Below, in pieces: positions 6,672-14,243 of a stretch of DNA of 17,376 nucleotides; within the stretch, counting starts at the first letter, position 1, and each line of letters begins with the position of its first letter. Location of the stretch: positions 1 through 17,376 of the forward strand of contig JAUXEW010000031.1 in the NCBI GenBank assembly GCA_030620375.1, read 5' to 3'. Made by a program: the position numbers and the translations under genes. The DNA comes from Desulfobacteraceae bacterium (GTDB lineage Bacteria; Desulfobacterota; Desulfobacteria; Desulfobacterales; UBA5616). Below the pieces are notes generated by a model. It made no database searches and was not told the DNA's origin. It worked only from the letters and a program-made list of their open reading frames with translations.

Positions 6672-6700
6672 TTGACATGATTAGGGATCTCACGTATGTG
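6672..6700 (+). promoter_or_regulatory. Candidate sigma70 promoter for mutase-meaB
   Basis: A perfect TTGACA (6672-6677) is followed after 17 bases by TATGTG (6695-6700), which matches only the first half of a -10 box. The start would be near 6707. It lies after the mce hairpin, so the mutase operon may be transcribed separately from mce. Confidence 0.4.
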
Positions 6701-6864
6701 TTAGTATTTTTAAAATAAGTGTGATGAAAACGCATTCCGATTAAAACAATAATATAACGAAACCTTTGAAAAATACTTAATTTTGTACCCATTCAAGGAA
6801 GGCGCTAATGGGGCAAAAGGAAGCGTTTTGCAAAGGTCTCATAACCGATGTGAGGAGCTTTACC

Positions 6865-8988
6865 ATGTCAGAACATCCTGAAAAACAAAAATGGATTGAT
6901 CTTGCCACCAAGGAATTAAGAGGAAAGGCCCTTGAGAGTCTGGATTGGCAAACTCCGGAAGGAATAAAATTCAAACCGGTTTATTCGGCTGAAGACATTC
7001 AACATATGGAACATGTCAACACCCTCCCGGGCCTTGCACCGTATGTCCGCGGTCCTAAAGCGACCATGTATGCCGGAAGGCCATGGACCGTTCGGCAGTA
7101 TGCCGGGTTTTCGACGGCTAAAGAATCCAACGCATTTTACAGACGAAACCTTGCTGCCGGACAAAAAGGACTTTCAGTGGCATTTGACCTGGCCACCCAC
7201 AGAGGTTATGACTCGGACCATCCCAGGGTTGCCGGTGATATCGGCAAGGCCGGCGTTGCCGTTGATTCCGTAGAAGATATGAAAATTTTGTTTGATCAGA
7301 TTCCCTTGGACAAAATGTCGGTCTCCATGACCATGAACGGCGCCGTTCTCCCCATCATGGCCGGCTATATTGTTGCCGCAGAAGAGCAGGGAGTTAAACA
7401 GGAACAACTGACCGGAACTATTCAAAACGATATCTTAAAAGAATATTTAACCCGTAACACCTATATTTATCCGCCGGAACCCTCCATGCGGATCGTTTCC
7501 GATATTATCGCATTCTCCTCACAAAATATGCCGAAATTCAATTCCGTCAGTATTAGTGGTTATCATATGATGGAAGCCGGAGCGGATTCCGTACTTCAAA
7601 CCGCATTTACCCTTGCCGACGGTCTGGAATATATCAAATCAGCGTTAAATACGGGACTGGACATCGACACGTTTGCGCCGAGGTTGTCATTCTTTTTCGG
7701 GATCGGCATGAATTTTTTCGTGGATATCGCAATGTTAAGAGCTGCCCGGTTTCTATGGCATAAAATCGTCAGCCGATTTAATCCAAAAGACCCGAGATCG
7801 GCCATATTAAGGACCCATTGCCAAACCTCCGGATGGAGCCTGACCGGACAAGATCCTTACAATAATATCATCCGGACCACTCTTGAATGCATGTCTGCGG
7901 TATTGGGCGGAACTCAGTCTCTTCATACCAACTCCTTTGATGAAGCCATCGGTTTACCCACGGATTTTTCCGCCAGGATTGCGAGAAACACACAAATCAT
8001 CGTGCAGGAAGAGTCTCAAATCTGCCATTCGGTGGACCCTTTGGGCGGTTCTTATTATGTTGAAGCACTGACCGACGGAATCATTAACGGCGCCACCCGG
8101 ATTATGGATGAAATTGAAAAATTGGGAGGGATGGCCAAGGCTATTGAATCCGGCATGCCCAAAATGCGCATCGAAGAGGCTGCTGCACGCAAACAGGCCC
8201 GGATCGATCAGGGCGTAGACGTCATCGTTGGGGTCAACAAATATACCATCGAAGAAGACCTGGATATCGATGTTCTTGAAGTTCCTGCCAGCGTTCGTGA
8301 CGAACAGATTGCCAGAATCAAGGAAATCCGTAAAAAACGAGATTCCGTGGCAGTTCAGCAGGCCCTTGACGCAATTACCAAGGCGGCTGAATCCGGCGGC
8401 AATCTGCTTGAAATGAGCATCGACGCCATCAGGGCCCGGGCCACTGTGGGAGAGATTTCCGATGCCATGGAAAAAGTCTTCGGACGGTATGTGGCAACCA
8501 CTCAATGCATATCGGGTGCGTATGCGTCGGAATACACCGACAACGAAATTATTCAATCAGTGAGAAAAAGAACCGATGAATTTATGGAAAAACGAGGCAG
8601 GCGACCCAGAATTTTATTAACCAAAATGGGGCAGGATGGCCATGACCGCGGCATTAAAGTCATTGCCACCGCTTTTGCGGATTTCGGATTTGACGTGGAT
8701 ATCGGCCCCATGTTTCAAACCCCTGAAGAAACGGCCAAAATGGCCATGGAAAATGATGTTCATGTGGTGGGCGCCTCCAGTTTGGCGGCCGGTCACAAGA
8801 CCCTGTTACCAAAGTTGATCCAAGCGCTGAAAAAGGAAGACAGAGAAGATATTAAGGTGGTTGTAGGCGGGATCATTCCGCCCAAGGACCATCAATTCCT
8901 GTATGACACCGGAGTCGTCGGTATTTTCGGCCCCGGAACATCGGTGATCGAATCCGCCAATAAAGTGCTCAATACTTTAGAACAGTAG
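6865..8988 (+). CDS. mcm: Methylmalonyl-CoA mutase, single-chain B12 enzyme
   Basis: Catalyses the adenosylcobalamin-dependent interchange of (R)-methylmalonyl-CoA and succinyl-CoA. From the ATG at 6865 the protein has 707 residues: an N-terminal substrate barrel with ATMYAGRPWTVRQYAGF, KGLSVAFDLATHRGYDSD and RTHCQTSGWSLT, then a C-terminal cobalamin domain with GQDGHDRG (cobalt ligand H593), ASSLAAGH and VVGGIIP. The tyrosine of TMYAG (Y69) and arginine of LTRNTYIYPP (R197) match the pair that separates methylmalonyl-CoA mutase from isobutyryl-CoA mutase. It is the homodimer type with both domains in one chain. GAGGAG 7 bases before 6865 and similarity to family starts favour this ATG; an in-frame ATG at 6808, also with a good AAGGAAGG site, would add 19 residues. 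meaB follows after 2 bases. Confidence 0.97.
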   Translation: MSEHPEKQKWIDLATKELRGKALESLDWQTPEGIKFKPVYSAEDIQHMEHVNTLPGLAPYVRGPKATMYAGRPWTVRQYAGFSTAKESNAFYRRNLAAGQKGLSVAFDLATHRGYDSDHPRVAGDIGKAGVAVDSVEDMKILFDQIPLDKMSVSMTMNGAVLPIMAGYIVAAEEQGVKQEQLTGTIQNDILKEYLTRNTYIYPPEPSMRIVSDIIAFSSQNMPKFNSVSISGYHMMEAGADSVLQTAFTLADGLEYIKSALNTGLDIDTFAPRLSFFFGIGMNFFVDIAMLRAARFLWHKIVSRFNPKDPRSAILRTHCQTSGWSLTGQDPYNNIIRTTLECMSAVLGGTQSLHTNSFDEAIGLPTDFSARIARNTQIIVQEESQICHSVDPLGGSYYVEALTDGIINGATRIMDEIEKLGGMAKAIESGMPKMRIEEAAARKQARIDQGVDVIVGVNKYTIEEDLDIDVLEVPASVRDEQIARIKEIRKKRDSVAVQQALDAITKAAESGGNLLEMSIDAIRARATVGEISDAMEKVFGRYVATTQCISGAYASEYTDNEIIQSVRKRTDEFMEKRGRRPRILLTKMGQDGHDRGIKVIATAFADFGFDVDIGPMFQTPEETAKMAMENDVHVVGASSLAAGHKTLLPKLIQALKKEDREDIKVVVGGIIPPKDHQFLYDTGVVGIFGPGTSVIESANKVLNTLEQ

Positions 8989-8990
8989 TC

Positions 8991-9980
8991 ATGAAACCTA
9001 AAGATCCAGATTACTATATTCAAGGGATCTTATCTAAAAATAAACAGGTCCTTGCCAAGACGATTACCTTGGTTGAAAGTTCGCTCGCGGACCAGCAAGG
9101 ACTGGCAAAGACCATCGTTGACCGGTTGCTGCCGTATACAGGCAATGCGGTTCGATTGGGTATAACCGGAGTGCCCGGCGTGGGGAAAAGCGCATTTATT
9201 GAAAGCCTCGGTACATTCCTTACCCAAAAAGACCACCACATTGCAGTTCTTGCCGTTGATCCGAGCAGTAGGCGGAGCGGCGGCAGCATCCTGGCTGATA
9301 AAACACGAATGGAAAGGCTTTCCGTCGAAGAGCAGGCATTTATCCGCCCGTCTCCTTCCGGCGGAACGCTGGGTGGTGTCGCAAGAAAAACCCGGGAAAC
9401 CATGTTGATTTGCGAGGCCTTTGGTTTTGGCGTTATTATTGTGGAAACGGTTGGCGTGGGCCAGTCTGAAACAACGGTGGCGTCCATGGTAGATTTTTTT
9501 CTGGTGTTGATGCTGGCCGGCGCCGGTGATGAGCTTCAAGGCATCAAAAAAGGAGTCTTGGAACTGGCTGATGCCGTTGCCATCAACAAGGCCGATGGCG
9601 ACAACATTGATAAGGCAAAACTGGCCCAAAGGGAGTATGAAAATGCGCTTCACTTTCTCAACCCCACTTCTCCCAACTGGACACCGCCGGTGTTAACCTG
9701 CAGCGCGCTGGCCATGACCGGGATTAAAGAAATCTGGGAAATGGTTTTAAGCCACCGGGAAAAATTTTCAGCCACCGGTGAACTTGAAGCCAAACGAAAA
9801 AAACAAGCGGTGGATTGGATGTGGGATCTGGTGGAGGACGGCCTTAAATTACGGTTCAATAACCACGACAAAATCAAAAATCAACTTCCAATAATGATGA
9901 ACGCCGTGGAAAAAGGAACCATTTCCCCAACGTCGGCATCCATGGAATTGCTTTTGTTGCTTGATGACCATTCAATATAG
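8991..9980 (+). CDS. meaB: Methylmalonyl-CoA mutase chaperone GTPase MeaB
   Basis: A G3E-family GTPase that gates cofactor loading into methylmalonyl-CoA mutase and protects it from inactivation. In the 329-residue protein the P-loop is GVPGVGKS (60-67), followed by AVDPSSRRSGGSILADKTRM (88-107), ETVGVGQSE (152-160) and the guanine-specificity motif NKAD (199-202). The C-terminal helical part, thought to form the dimer in this family, is present, and length is normal. The ATG lies 2 bases after the mutase stop with no strong ribosome binding site of its own, so translation is probably coupled and the two proteins made together. Confidence 0.95.
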   Translation: MKPKDPDYYIQGILSKNKQVLAKTITLVESSLADQQGLAKTIVDRLLPYTGNAVRLGITGVPGVGKSAFIESLGTFLTQKDHHIAVLAVDPSSRRSGGSILADKTRMERLSVEEQAFIRPSPSGGTLGGVARKTRETMLICEAFGFGVIIVETVGVGQSETTVASMVDFFLVLMLAGAGDELQGIKKGVLELADAVAINKADGDNIDKAKLAQREYENALHFLNPTSPNWTPPVLTCSALAMTGIKEIWEMVLSHREKFSATGELEAKRKKQAVDWMWDLVEDGLKLRFNNHDKIKNQLPIMMNAVEKGTISPTSASMELLLLLDDHSI

Positions 9981-10012
9981 AATATAAATTATTTTTCATG
10001 GGAAATTTGCGT

Positions 10013-10082
10013 CGGTTTGCTAAAACGTACCTATATCCAGATAAATACAAAAATGTTTTTTTGAGCCGGATACGGCAAACCG
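10013..10082 (+). promoter_or_regulatory. Inverted-repeat structure between meaB and mmdA
   Basis: CGGTTTGC (10013-10020) is exactly complementary to GCAAACCG (10075-10082), and just inside it CGTA (10026-10029) can pair with TACG (10071-10074). The structure fills most of the 133-base gap before mmdA and ends about 16 bases before its ribosome binding site. There is a TTTTTTT run inside the loop but none after the stem, so it is not a simple terminator. It may be a leader RNA element or an operator. Confidence 0.3.
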
Positions 10083-10113
10083 TAAAATTGGAGAAACGAG
10101 AGGATTTTTAAAG

Positions 10114-11667
10114 ATGGGTATTATTGAAGACAAAATCAGGGAGTTGAAGCAGCGAGAAAAAAAGATACTTCAGATGGGCGGTGAAAAAGCCGTTAAAAGG
10201 CAAAAGGATCAAGGGAAGCTGACCGCCCGTGAGCGGTTGAACTGTCTGTTTGATCCAGGTTCGTTTAGGGAACTGGACATGTTTGTGACCCATCGTTGTG
10301 TAACTTTCGGCATGGAGAAAGTCGAAATACCCGCTGACGGTGTTATCACCGGTTACGGTATGGTGGCAGGCCAACCGATATTTGCCTATGCTCAAGACTT
10401 TACTTCACGCGCCGGAAGTCTCGGTGAAATGCACGCCAAGAAAATTTGTAAAGTCATGGACCTTGCCGTGAAAGCAGGCACACCGATGGTGGGTCTAAAT
10501 GACTCCGGTGGGGCGCGAATTCAAGAGGGCGTGGACGCGCTTTCGGGATACGGCCAGATATTTTTCCGTAACTCCGCCGCTTCCGGGGTAATTCCGCAAA
10601 TTTCCGCCATTATGGGCCCGACCGCAGGCGGGGCCGTCTATTCACCGGCCATGACGGACTTTATCTTCATGGTTAAAAAGACCAGTTATATGTTTATAAC
10701 AGGCCCGGCGGTTATCAAGTCCGTTACCGGTGAAGACGTCTCCTTTGAAGATCTCGGCGGGGCCATGGCTCATAATGAAAAAAGCGGTGTAGCGCATTTT
10801 GCCTGTGAAAGCGATGAGGATGCCATTGAGCAGATCAAGAAACTACTTTCATACATCCCCTCCAACAACATGGAAGATCCCCCGTTTGTGGAGACCGGCG
10901 ACGATCCTAGGCGAACCGATCCCTCTTTAGACACAATCATCCCGGACAGCCCCAATCAGGCTTATGACATGAAGGCCGTTATCCGATCCATCGTGGACAA
11001 CGGTGAAATTTTCGAGCCGCATCAATATTACGCACCAAACATTATTGTCTGTTTTGCCAGGTTAAACGGACGCAGTATCGGTATCATCGCCAATCAACCG
11101 AGTTTTTTGGCCGGTTCACTTGATATCGACGCGTCGGACAAGGCGGCCCGGTTTATCCGGTTTTGCGACGCCTTTAACATTCCCATGCTGACCATTGCGG
11201 ACGTCCCGGGATATCTGCCCGGAACCGATCAGGAGTGGAGCGGCATTATTCGACACGGCGCCAAACTGTTATGGGTTTATTCCGAAGCTACGGTTCCCAA
11301 GCTTCTTTTGGTCACGCGAAAAGATTACGGTGGATCTTATCTGGCCATGAGCGGAAAAGAACTGGGTACGGATTTTGTTTTTGCCTGGCCCAACGCGGAA
11401 ATCGCGGTTATGGGTGCGGGAGGCGCCGCCAATATTATTCACGGTAGAGAAATTAAAGCGGCCGAAGATCCGGGGGCCAAGCGCAAAGAAAAGATTGCAG
11501 AATACGAAGACCTTTTTTCAAATCCTTATTGCGCAGCCAGCAGAGGATATGCGGACGCCGTGATCGTGCCGAGCGAAACACGGCCTCATTTGATCGACGC
11601 ATTGGAAATCATGTGCAGCAAACGAGAGACCCGGCCGCCGAAAAAACATGGCAATATTCCTTTGTAA
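10114..11667 (+). CDS. mmdA: Acyl-CoA carboxyltransferase, 12S/MmdA type (methylmalonyl-CoA carboxyltransferase)
   Basis: Transfers a carboxyl group between biotin and propionyl-CoA/methylmalonyl-CoA. The 517-residue protein has the duplicated crotonase-like carboxyltransferase fold: N-half with KLTARERLNCLFDPGSF, GLNDSGGARIQEG (127-139) and MGPTAGGAVYSPA (167-179); C-half with IANQPSFLAGSLDIDASDKAARFIRFCD, ADVPGYLPGTDQE, RKDYGGSYLAMSG and GAGGAANIIH. The two glycine-rich loops form the usual oxyanion holes. The family also includes propionyl-CoA carboxylase beta, glutaconyl-CoA and methylmalonyl-CoA decarboxylase alpha subunits. The neighbouring OadG-like and biotin-bearing OadA-like genes, and the absence of a biotin carboxylase gene here, favour a transcarboxylase role. 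GAGAGG lies about 10 bases before the ATG. Confidence 0.93.
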   Translation: MGIIEDKIRELKQREKKILQMGGEKAVKRQKDQGKLTARERLNCLFDPGSFRELDMFVTHRCVTFGMEKVEIPADGVITGYGMVAGQPIFAYAQDFTSRAGSLGEMHAKKICKVMDLAVKAGTPMVGLNDSGGARIQEGVDALSGYGQIFFRNSAASGVIPQISAIMGPTAGGAVYSPAMTDFIFMVKKTSYMFITGPAVIKSVTGEDVSFEDLGGAMAHNEKSGVAHFACESDEDAIEQIKKLLSYIPSNNMEDPPFVETGDDPRRTDPSLDTIIPDSPNQAYDMKAVIRSIVDNGEIFEPHQYYAPNIIVCFARLNGRSIGIIANQPSFLAGSLDIDASDKAARFIRFCDAFNIPMLTIADVPGYLPGTDQEWSGIIRHGAKLLWVYSEATVPKLLLVTRKDYGGSYLAMSGKELGTDFVFAWPNAEIAVMGAGGAANIIHGREIKAAEDPGAKRKEKIAEYEDLFSNPYCAASRGYADAVIVPSETRPHLIDALEIMCSKRETRPPKKHGNIPL

Positions 11668-11675
11668 GGACGAAA

Positions 11676-11735
11676 ATGTCTACTAAAAAAACCTTAAGCC
11701 TTACGGAGATGAAATGGAACAAAAGAAAAAGATAA
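11676..11735 (+). CDS. Possible 19-codon leader peptide overlapping the OadG-like gene
   Basis: An ATG at 11676 with AAGGA five bases upstream opens a 19-residue, very basic frame (MSTKKTLSLTEMKWNKRKR) that ends at 11733-11735, 22 bases inside the OadG-like gene in another frame. A 7-base A-run (11685-11691) lies early in it. Ribosomes ending here would be well placed to start the next gene. It may be a translational coupler, or the remnant of a longer N-terminus of the OadG-like protein, or chance. Confidence 0.25.
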   Translation: MSTKKTLSLTEMKWNKRKR

Positions 11736-11929
11736 CGGCAGCCATCGCTGCCGTAACACATTACATTAAGTCGGAACAAGAAGCCCAAATAGCGGCCCAG
11801 CCGGCCGCCATGCCGCCGTCAAGAAAAATTCCGGTCGCCGGTTCCTGGACGATTTCCGGTCGTCAGTCACAAATGCAGTTGCGTAATCTGATGCAGATGA
11901 AATCGTTTCACGGTGCACGGTTAAGATAA
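11714..11929 (+). CDS. Small soluble OadG/MmdD-like accessory subunit
   Basis: The 71-residue protein has an N-terminal KKKITAAIAAVTHYIKSEQEA, an alanine/proline-rich middle (AAQPAAMPPSRK) and a C-terminal WTISGRQSQMQLRNLMQMK. The pattern "I-A-A-I-A-A-V" followed by a linker and "W..SGRQ..M" resembles the cytoplasmic C-terminal part of the gamma/delta (OadG, MmdD, GcdD) subunits of biotin-dependent decarboxylases, which help assemble the complex. The transmembrane helix those subunits usually start with is missing, so the protein should be soluble. GGAG lies 5 bases before the ATG. Position between mmdA and the oadA-like gene supports a structural role in that enzyme. Family assignment is by eye and moderately sure; coding status is well supported by context. 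Confidence 0.65.
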   Translation: MEQKKKITAAIAAVTHYIKSEQEAQIAAQPAAMPPSRKIPVAGSWTISGRQSQMQLRNLMQMKSFHGARLR

Positions 11930-11989
11930 ATTGCATCCGTCATAATATTGAACGAACAAGATTAAAAAAATATAGAGGAGAACCATAAC

Positions 11990-14005
11990 ATGAGCGAGCA
12001 CAACCAAGTAACAATGACCACCATGGAATATGGCCCGGACAGACCCAAGGCGGAAAATCCGGTAAAAATTGAAGACCTGACATTTCGAGACGGTCATCAA
12101 TCCCTGTTTGCCACTCGGGGACGGACGGAAGATATGATTCCGGTGGCCGAAATGATGGACGAGGTGGGTTTCTGGGCTATGGAAACCTGGGGGGGTGCAA
12201 CGTTTGATACGATGCACCGGTTTTTGAACGAAGATCCCTGGGAAAGAATTAGAACCTTAAAACGCTATATTAAAAAGACCCCCTTTTCCATGCTGCTCAG
12301 AGCCCAGAACCTGGTCGGATACAGAAATTATGCCGACGATGTTGCCAAAGCCTTTGTTCAAAGGGCCGCGGAGAACGGCATGGACATCTTCAGAACCTTT
12401 GACGCCTTAAACGACTATCGAAACTTCGAAACCGTGGTACCCGTCATTAAAGAATACGGGAAACATTTCCAGGGTTGTATCTGTTATACCCTGACGGAAC
12501 CGAGGATGGGTGGTGACGTTTACACCATTGATTATTTTGTCCAAAAAGCGAAAGACCTTGAGGCCATGGGAGCGGACAGTATCTGTATTAAAGATATGGC
12601 CGGGTTGATTGCACCGTATGACGCCTATACCATCGTAAAGGCGTTAAAAAAAGCCGTTAAACCGCCAATCCACCTGCACAGCCATTTTACGTCCGGCATG
12701 TCTTCCATGAGCCATTTAAAAGCAATAGAGGCCGGTGTAGACATTATCGACACCTGTATGACGCCATATGCGTTTCGGACCTCACATGCCGCCATAGAAC
12801 CGTTTGTCATGGCACTGCTGGGAACAAACCGGGATACGGGATTTGACATTAAACACCTGGCAAAAATCAACGCCGTCCTTGAAAAAGAGATTCTGCCGAA
12901 ATACAAACATCTTCTGGATGACTCCAAGGTTTCGATTATCGACATCAACGTACTGCTTCACCAGACTCCCGGCGGCATGTTGTCCAACCTGGTTAACCAA
13001 CTTAAGGAGATGGATGCCTTAGATAAACTCGACCAGGTCTATGCCGAACTCCCCAAGGTCCGAAAGGATTTGGGACAAATCCCATTGGTCACCCCAACCA
13101 GCCAGATTGTCGGCATACAGACTGTAAATAACGTGTTGTTTGATGATGAAAACGAACGGTATAAAATGATCACCGGCCAGGTAAAAGACTTATGCTACGG
13201 GCTGTATGGCAAAACCGCCGTTCCCATCAATCCTGACGTCCAGAAAAAAGCCCTTAAAGGCTATGAACGAGGAGAAGTGCCCATTACCTGCAAGCCGGCG
13301 GAGGTGCTTAAGCCGGAGCTTGATAAAGCAAAAGAAGACGTCAAAGGACTGGCCGTGGATTTGGATGATGAACTGATTTATGCACTCTACCCGGTCACCG
13401 GGAAAAAATTCTTAAAATGGAAATATGGTAAGGAAGAGCCACCAGAAGAGGTCAAACCCCGCACGATGGAAAATGTAAAAACGGAAGAAGATCTTGTCCG
13501 TAAAGCAAAAGCCGGTCTTTTGGTTGAAAAACCGGAAAAAGAAGTTCCGGAAAAAACTGAAAATACACGAACATTTAACGTATTTGTTGATGATGAGCAT
13601 TTTGAAGTGGATGTGGATGAAGTTGGCGGCCCGCCGGCAATTACTTACGCTCAGCCTGTGGCGGCACCCTCTAAACCGGCTCCGGCACCCTCCAAACCCG
13701 CTCCAGCCTCAAAACCCGCTCCACCCCCCCCGCAACAACCCCTTAAGCCGGTTGCACCGGCACCTTCGCCCGATACGGGAAAACCCACTGAAGGAACCGC
13801 CTTACGAGCACCCATGCCCGGCATGATCGTTAACTATATAAAACAGGTAGGGGAGACCGTCAGCGAAGGGGAAACCGTTGTTATTCTGGAAGCCATGAAA
13901 ATGGAAAATGCGCTTCCGGCACCGGTAAGCGGCACCATTAAGACCATTAATTTTAACAGTGGTGATTCCGTTACTAAAAATGACATTCTTTGTGTCATTG
14001 GATAA
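11990..14005 (+). CDS. oadA: 5S/OadA-type carboxyltransferase fused to a biotin carrier domain
   Basis: Moves the carboxyl group between oxaloacetate/pyruvate and biotin. The 671-residue protein has an HMG-lyase-like barrel with DLTFRDGHQSL (29-39; metal ligand D34), CIKDMAGL with the probable carbamylated K201, and HLHSH (H230 and H232 as metal ligands). A conserved C-terminal carboxylase region (TPGGMLSNLVNQLKEM, LVTPTSQIVGIQ) follows, then a proline/alanine/lysine linker (about 556-602) and a biotinyl domain with EAMKMEN, biotin on K637. The barrel resembles the Propionibacterium transcarboxylase 5S subunit (DAHQSLMATR, WGGATYD, LNEDPWERLRT), here fused to the 1.3S-like carrier. GAGGAG sits about 9 bases before the ATG. 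Alternative names are pyruvate carboxylase subunit B or oxaloacetate decarboxylase alpha; context with mmdA favours methylmalonyl-CoA:pyruvate transcarboxylase. A strong hairpin follows the stop. Confidence 0.92.
   Translation: MSEHNQVTMTTMEYGPDRPKAENPVKIEDLTFRDGHQSLFATRGRTEDMIPVAEMMDEVGFWAMETWGGATFDTMHRFLNEDPWERIRTLKRYIKKTPFSMLLRAQNLVGYRNYADDVAKAFVQRAAENGMDIFRTFDALNDYRNFETVVPVIKEYGKHFQGCICYTLTEPRMGGDVYTIDYFVQKAKDLEAMGADSICIKDMAGLIAPYDAYTIVKALKKAVKPPIHLHSHFTSGMSSMSHLKAIEAGVDIIDTCMTPYAFRTSHAAIEPFVMALLGTNRDTGFDIKHLAKINAVLEKEILPKYKHLLDDSKVSIIDINVLLHQTPGGMLSNLVNQLKEMDALDKLDQVYAELPKVRKDLGQIPLVTPTSQIVGIQTVNNVLFDDENERYKMITGQVKDLCYGLYGKTAVPINPDVQKKALKGYERGEVPITCKPAEVLKPELDKAKEDVKGLAVDLDDELIYALYPVTGKKFLKWKYGKEEPPEEVKPRTMENVKTEEDLVRKAKAGLLVEKPEKEVPEKTENTRTFNVFVDDEHFEVDVDEVGGPPAITYAQPVAAPSKPAPAPSKPAPASKPAPPPPQQPLKPVAPAPSPDTGKPTEGTALRAPMPGMIVNYIKQVGETVSEGETVVILEAMKMENALPAPVSGTIKTINFNSGDSVTKNDILCVIG
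13663..13722 (+). repeat. 21-bp tandem repeat encoding the PAPSKPA linker of OadA
   Basis: Two 21-bp units (13663-13683 and 13684-13704) differ at two positions, and a third, 18-bp unit (13705-13722) lacks one codon. Each encodes AP(S)KPAP, the flexible tether of the biotin domain. In-frame repeat-number change would alter linker length without breaking the enzyme. Confidence 0.7.
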
Positions 14006-14032
14006 TCAGCGGATTGTGGTTTAACGTCGATT

Positions 14033-14060
14033 CCGTCCGGCAAACGGTTCTGCCGGACGG
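14033..14060 (+). terminator. Strong hairpin terminator of the mmdA-oadA operon
   Basis: CCGTCCGGCA (14033-14042) pairs perfectly with TGCCGGACGG (14051-14060) around an 8-base loop, 27 bases after the oadA stop. The downstream ATTTAT is only a weak U-tract, so the hairpin may work with the second terminator in the repeat element that follows, or mainly protect the mRNA 3' end. Confidence 0.7.
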
Positions 14061-14104
14061 ATTTATCATGTGTACCCCCCATCACGCAAAACCGGTATGT
14101 TTAG

Positions 14105-14208
14105 GCAAACTGCCGCCCGCATAGCGGGAGGAACAAAAAGATCACTTAAGCGCTCCCCAGATTTCGTTTCATCCCGGTGCAAAACATCGGATTTTTTAAA
14201 ACAATAAA
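14105..14208 (+). repeat. Intergenic hairpin repeat, copy C
   Basis: Bases 14105-14128 match copy B (6012-6035) at 21 of 24 positions, keeping the CCCGC-ATA-GCGGG hairpin intact (14116-14128). The right half again has a TTTCATCCCGG block, a hairpin, a T-run and an AAAACAATAAA tail, aligning with copy B. The middle differs: the second CCCG/CGGG hairpin of B is missing. The element lies between oadA and sucC. Confidence 0.7.
14174..14197 (+). terminator. Terminator-like hairpin at the end of repeat copy C
   Basis: CCGGTG (14174-14179) pairs with CATCGG (14185-14190) with one G-T pair, loop CAAAA, followed by A and TTTTTT (14192-14197). It occupies the same place as the hairpin in copy B. It can act as a backup terminator for the oadA operon or as an attenuator for sucC. 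Confidence 0.55.
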
Positions 14209-14243
14209 TTACGAAAACTTACCAGATCAAGGAGGCAAGGATC

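Noticed and set aside
7954..8556. 200-codon minus-strand open frame opposite the mutase gene
   Set aside because: It is a shadow of a clearly conserved gene, with no promoter or ribosome binding site and no known protein pattern.
9030..9653. 207-codon minus-strand open frame opposite meaB
   Set aside because: Same reason: meaB on the other strand has all GTPase motifs, and the opposite frame has low-complexity, unrecognisable sequence.
10114..14005. Sodium-pumping methylmalonyl-CoA or oxaloacetate decarboxylase operon
   Set aside because: No multi-spanning beta subunit is encoded and the small OadG-like protein lacks its membrane helix, so an ion pump is not supported from this window.
4484..14208. 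CRISPR array or transposon based on the repeated CCCGC/GCGGG units
   Set aside because: There are only three copies, kilobases apart, with no regular spacers, cas genes, transposase or target duplications visible.
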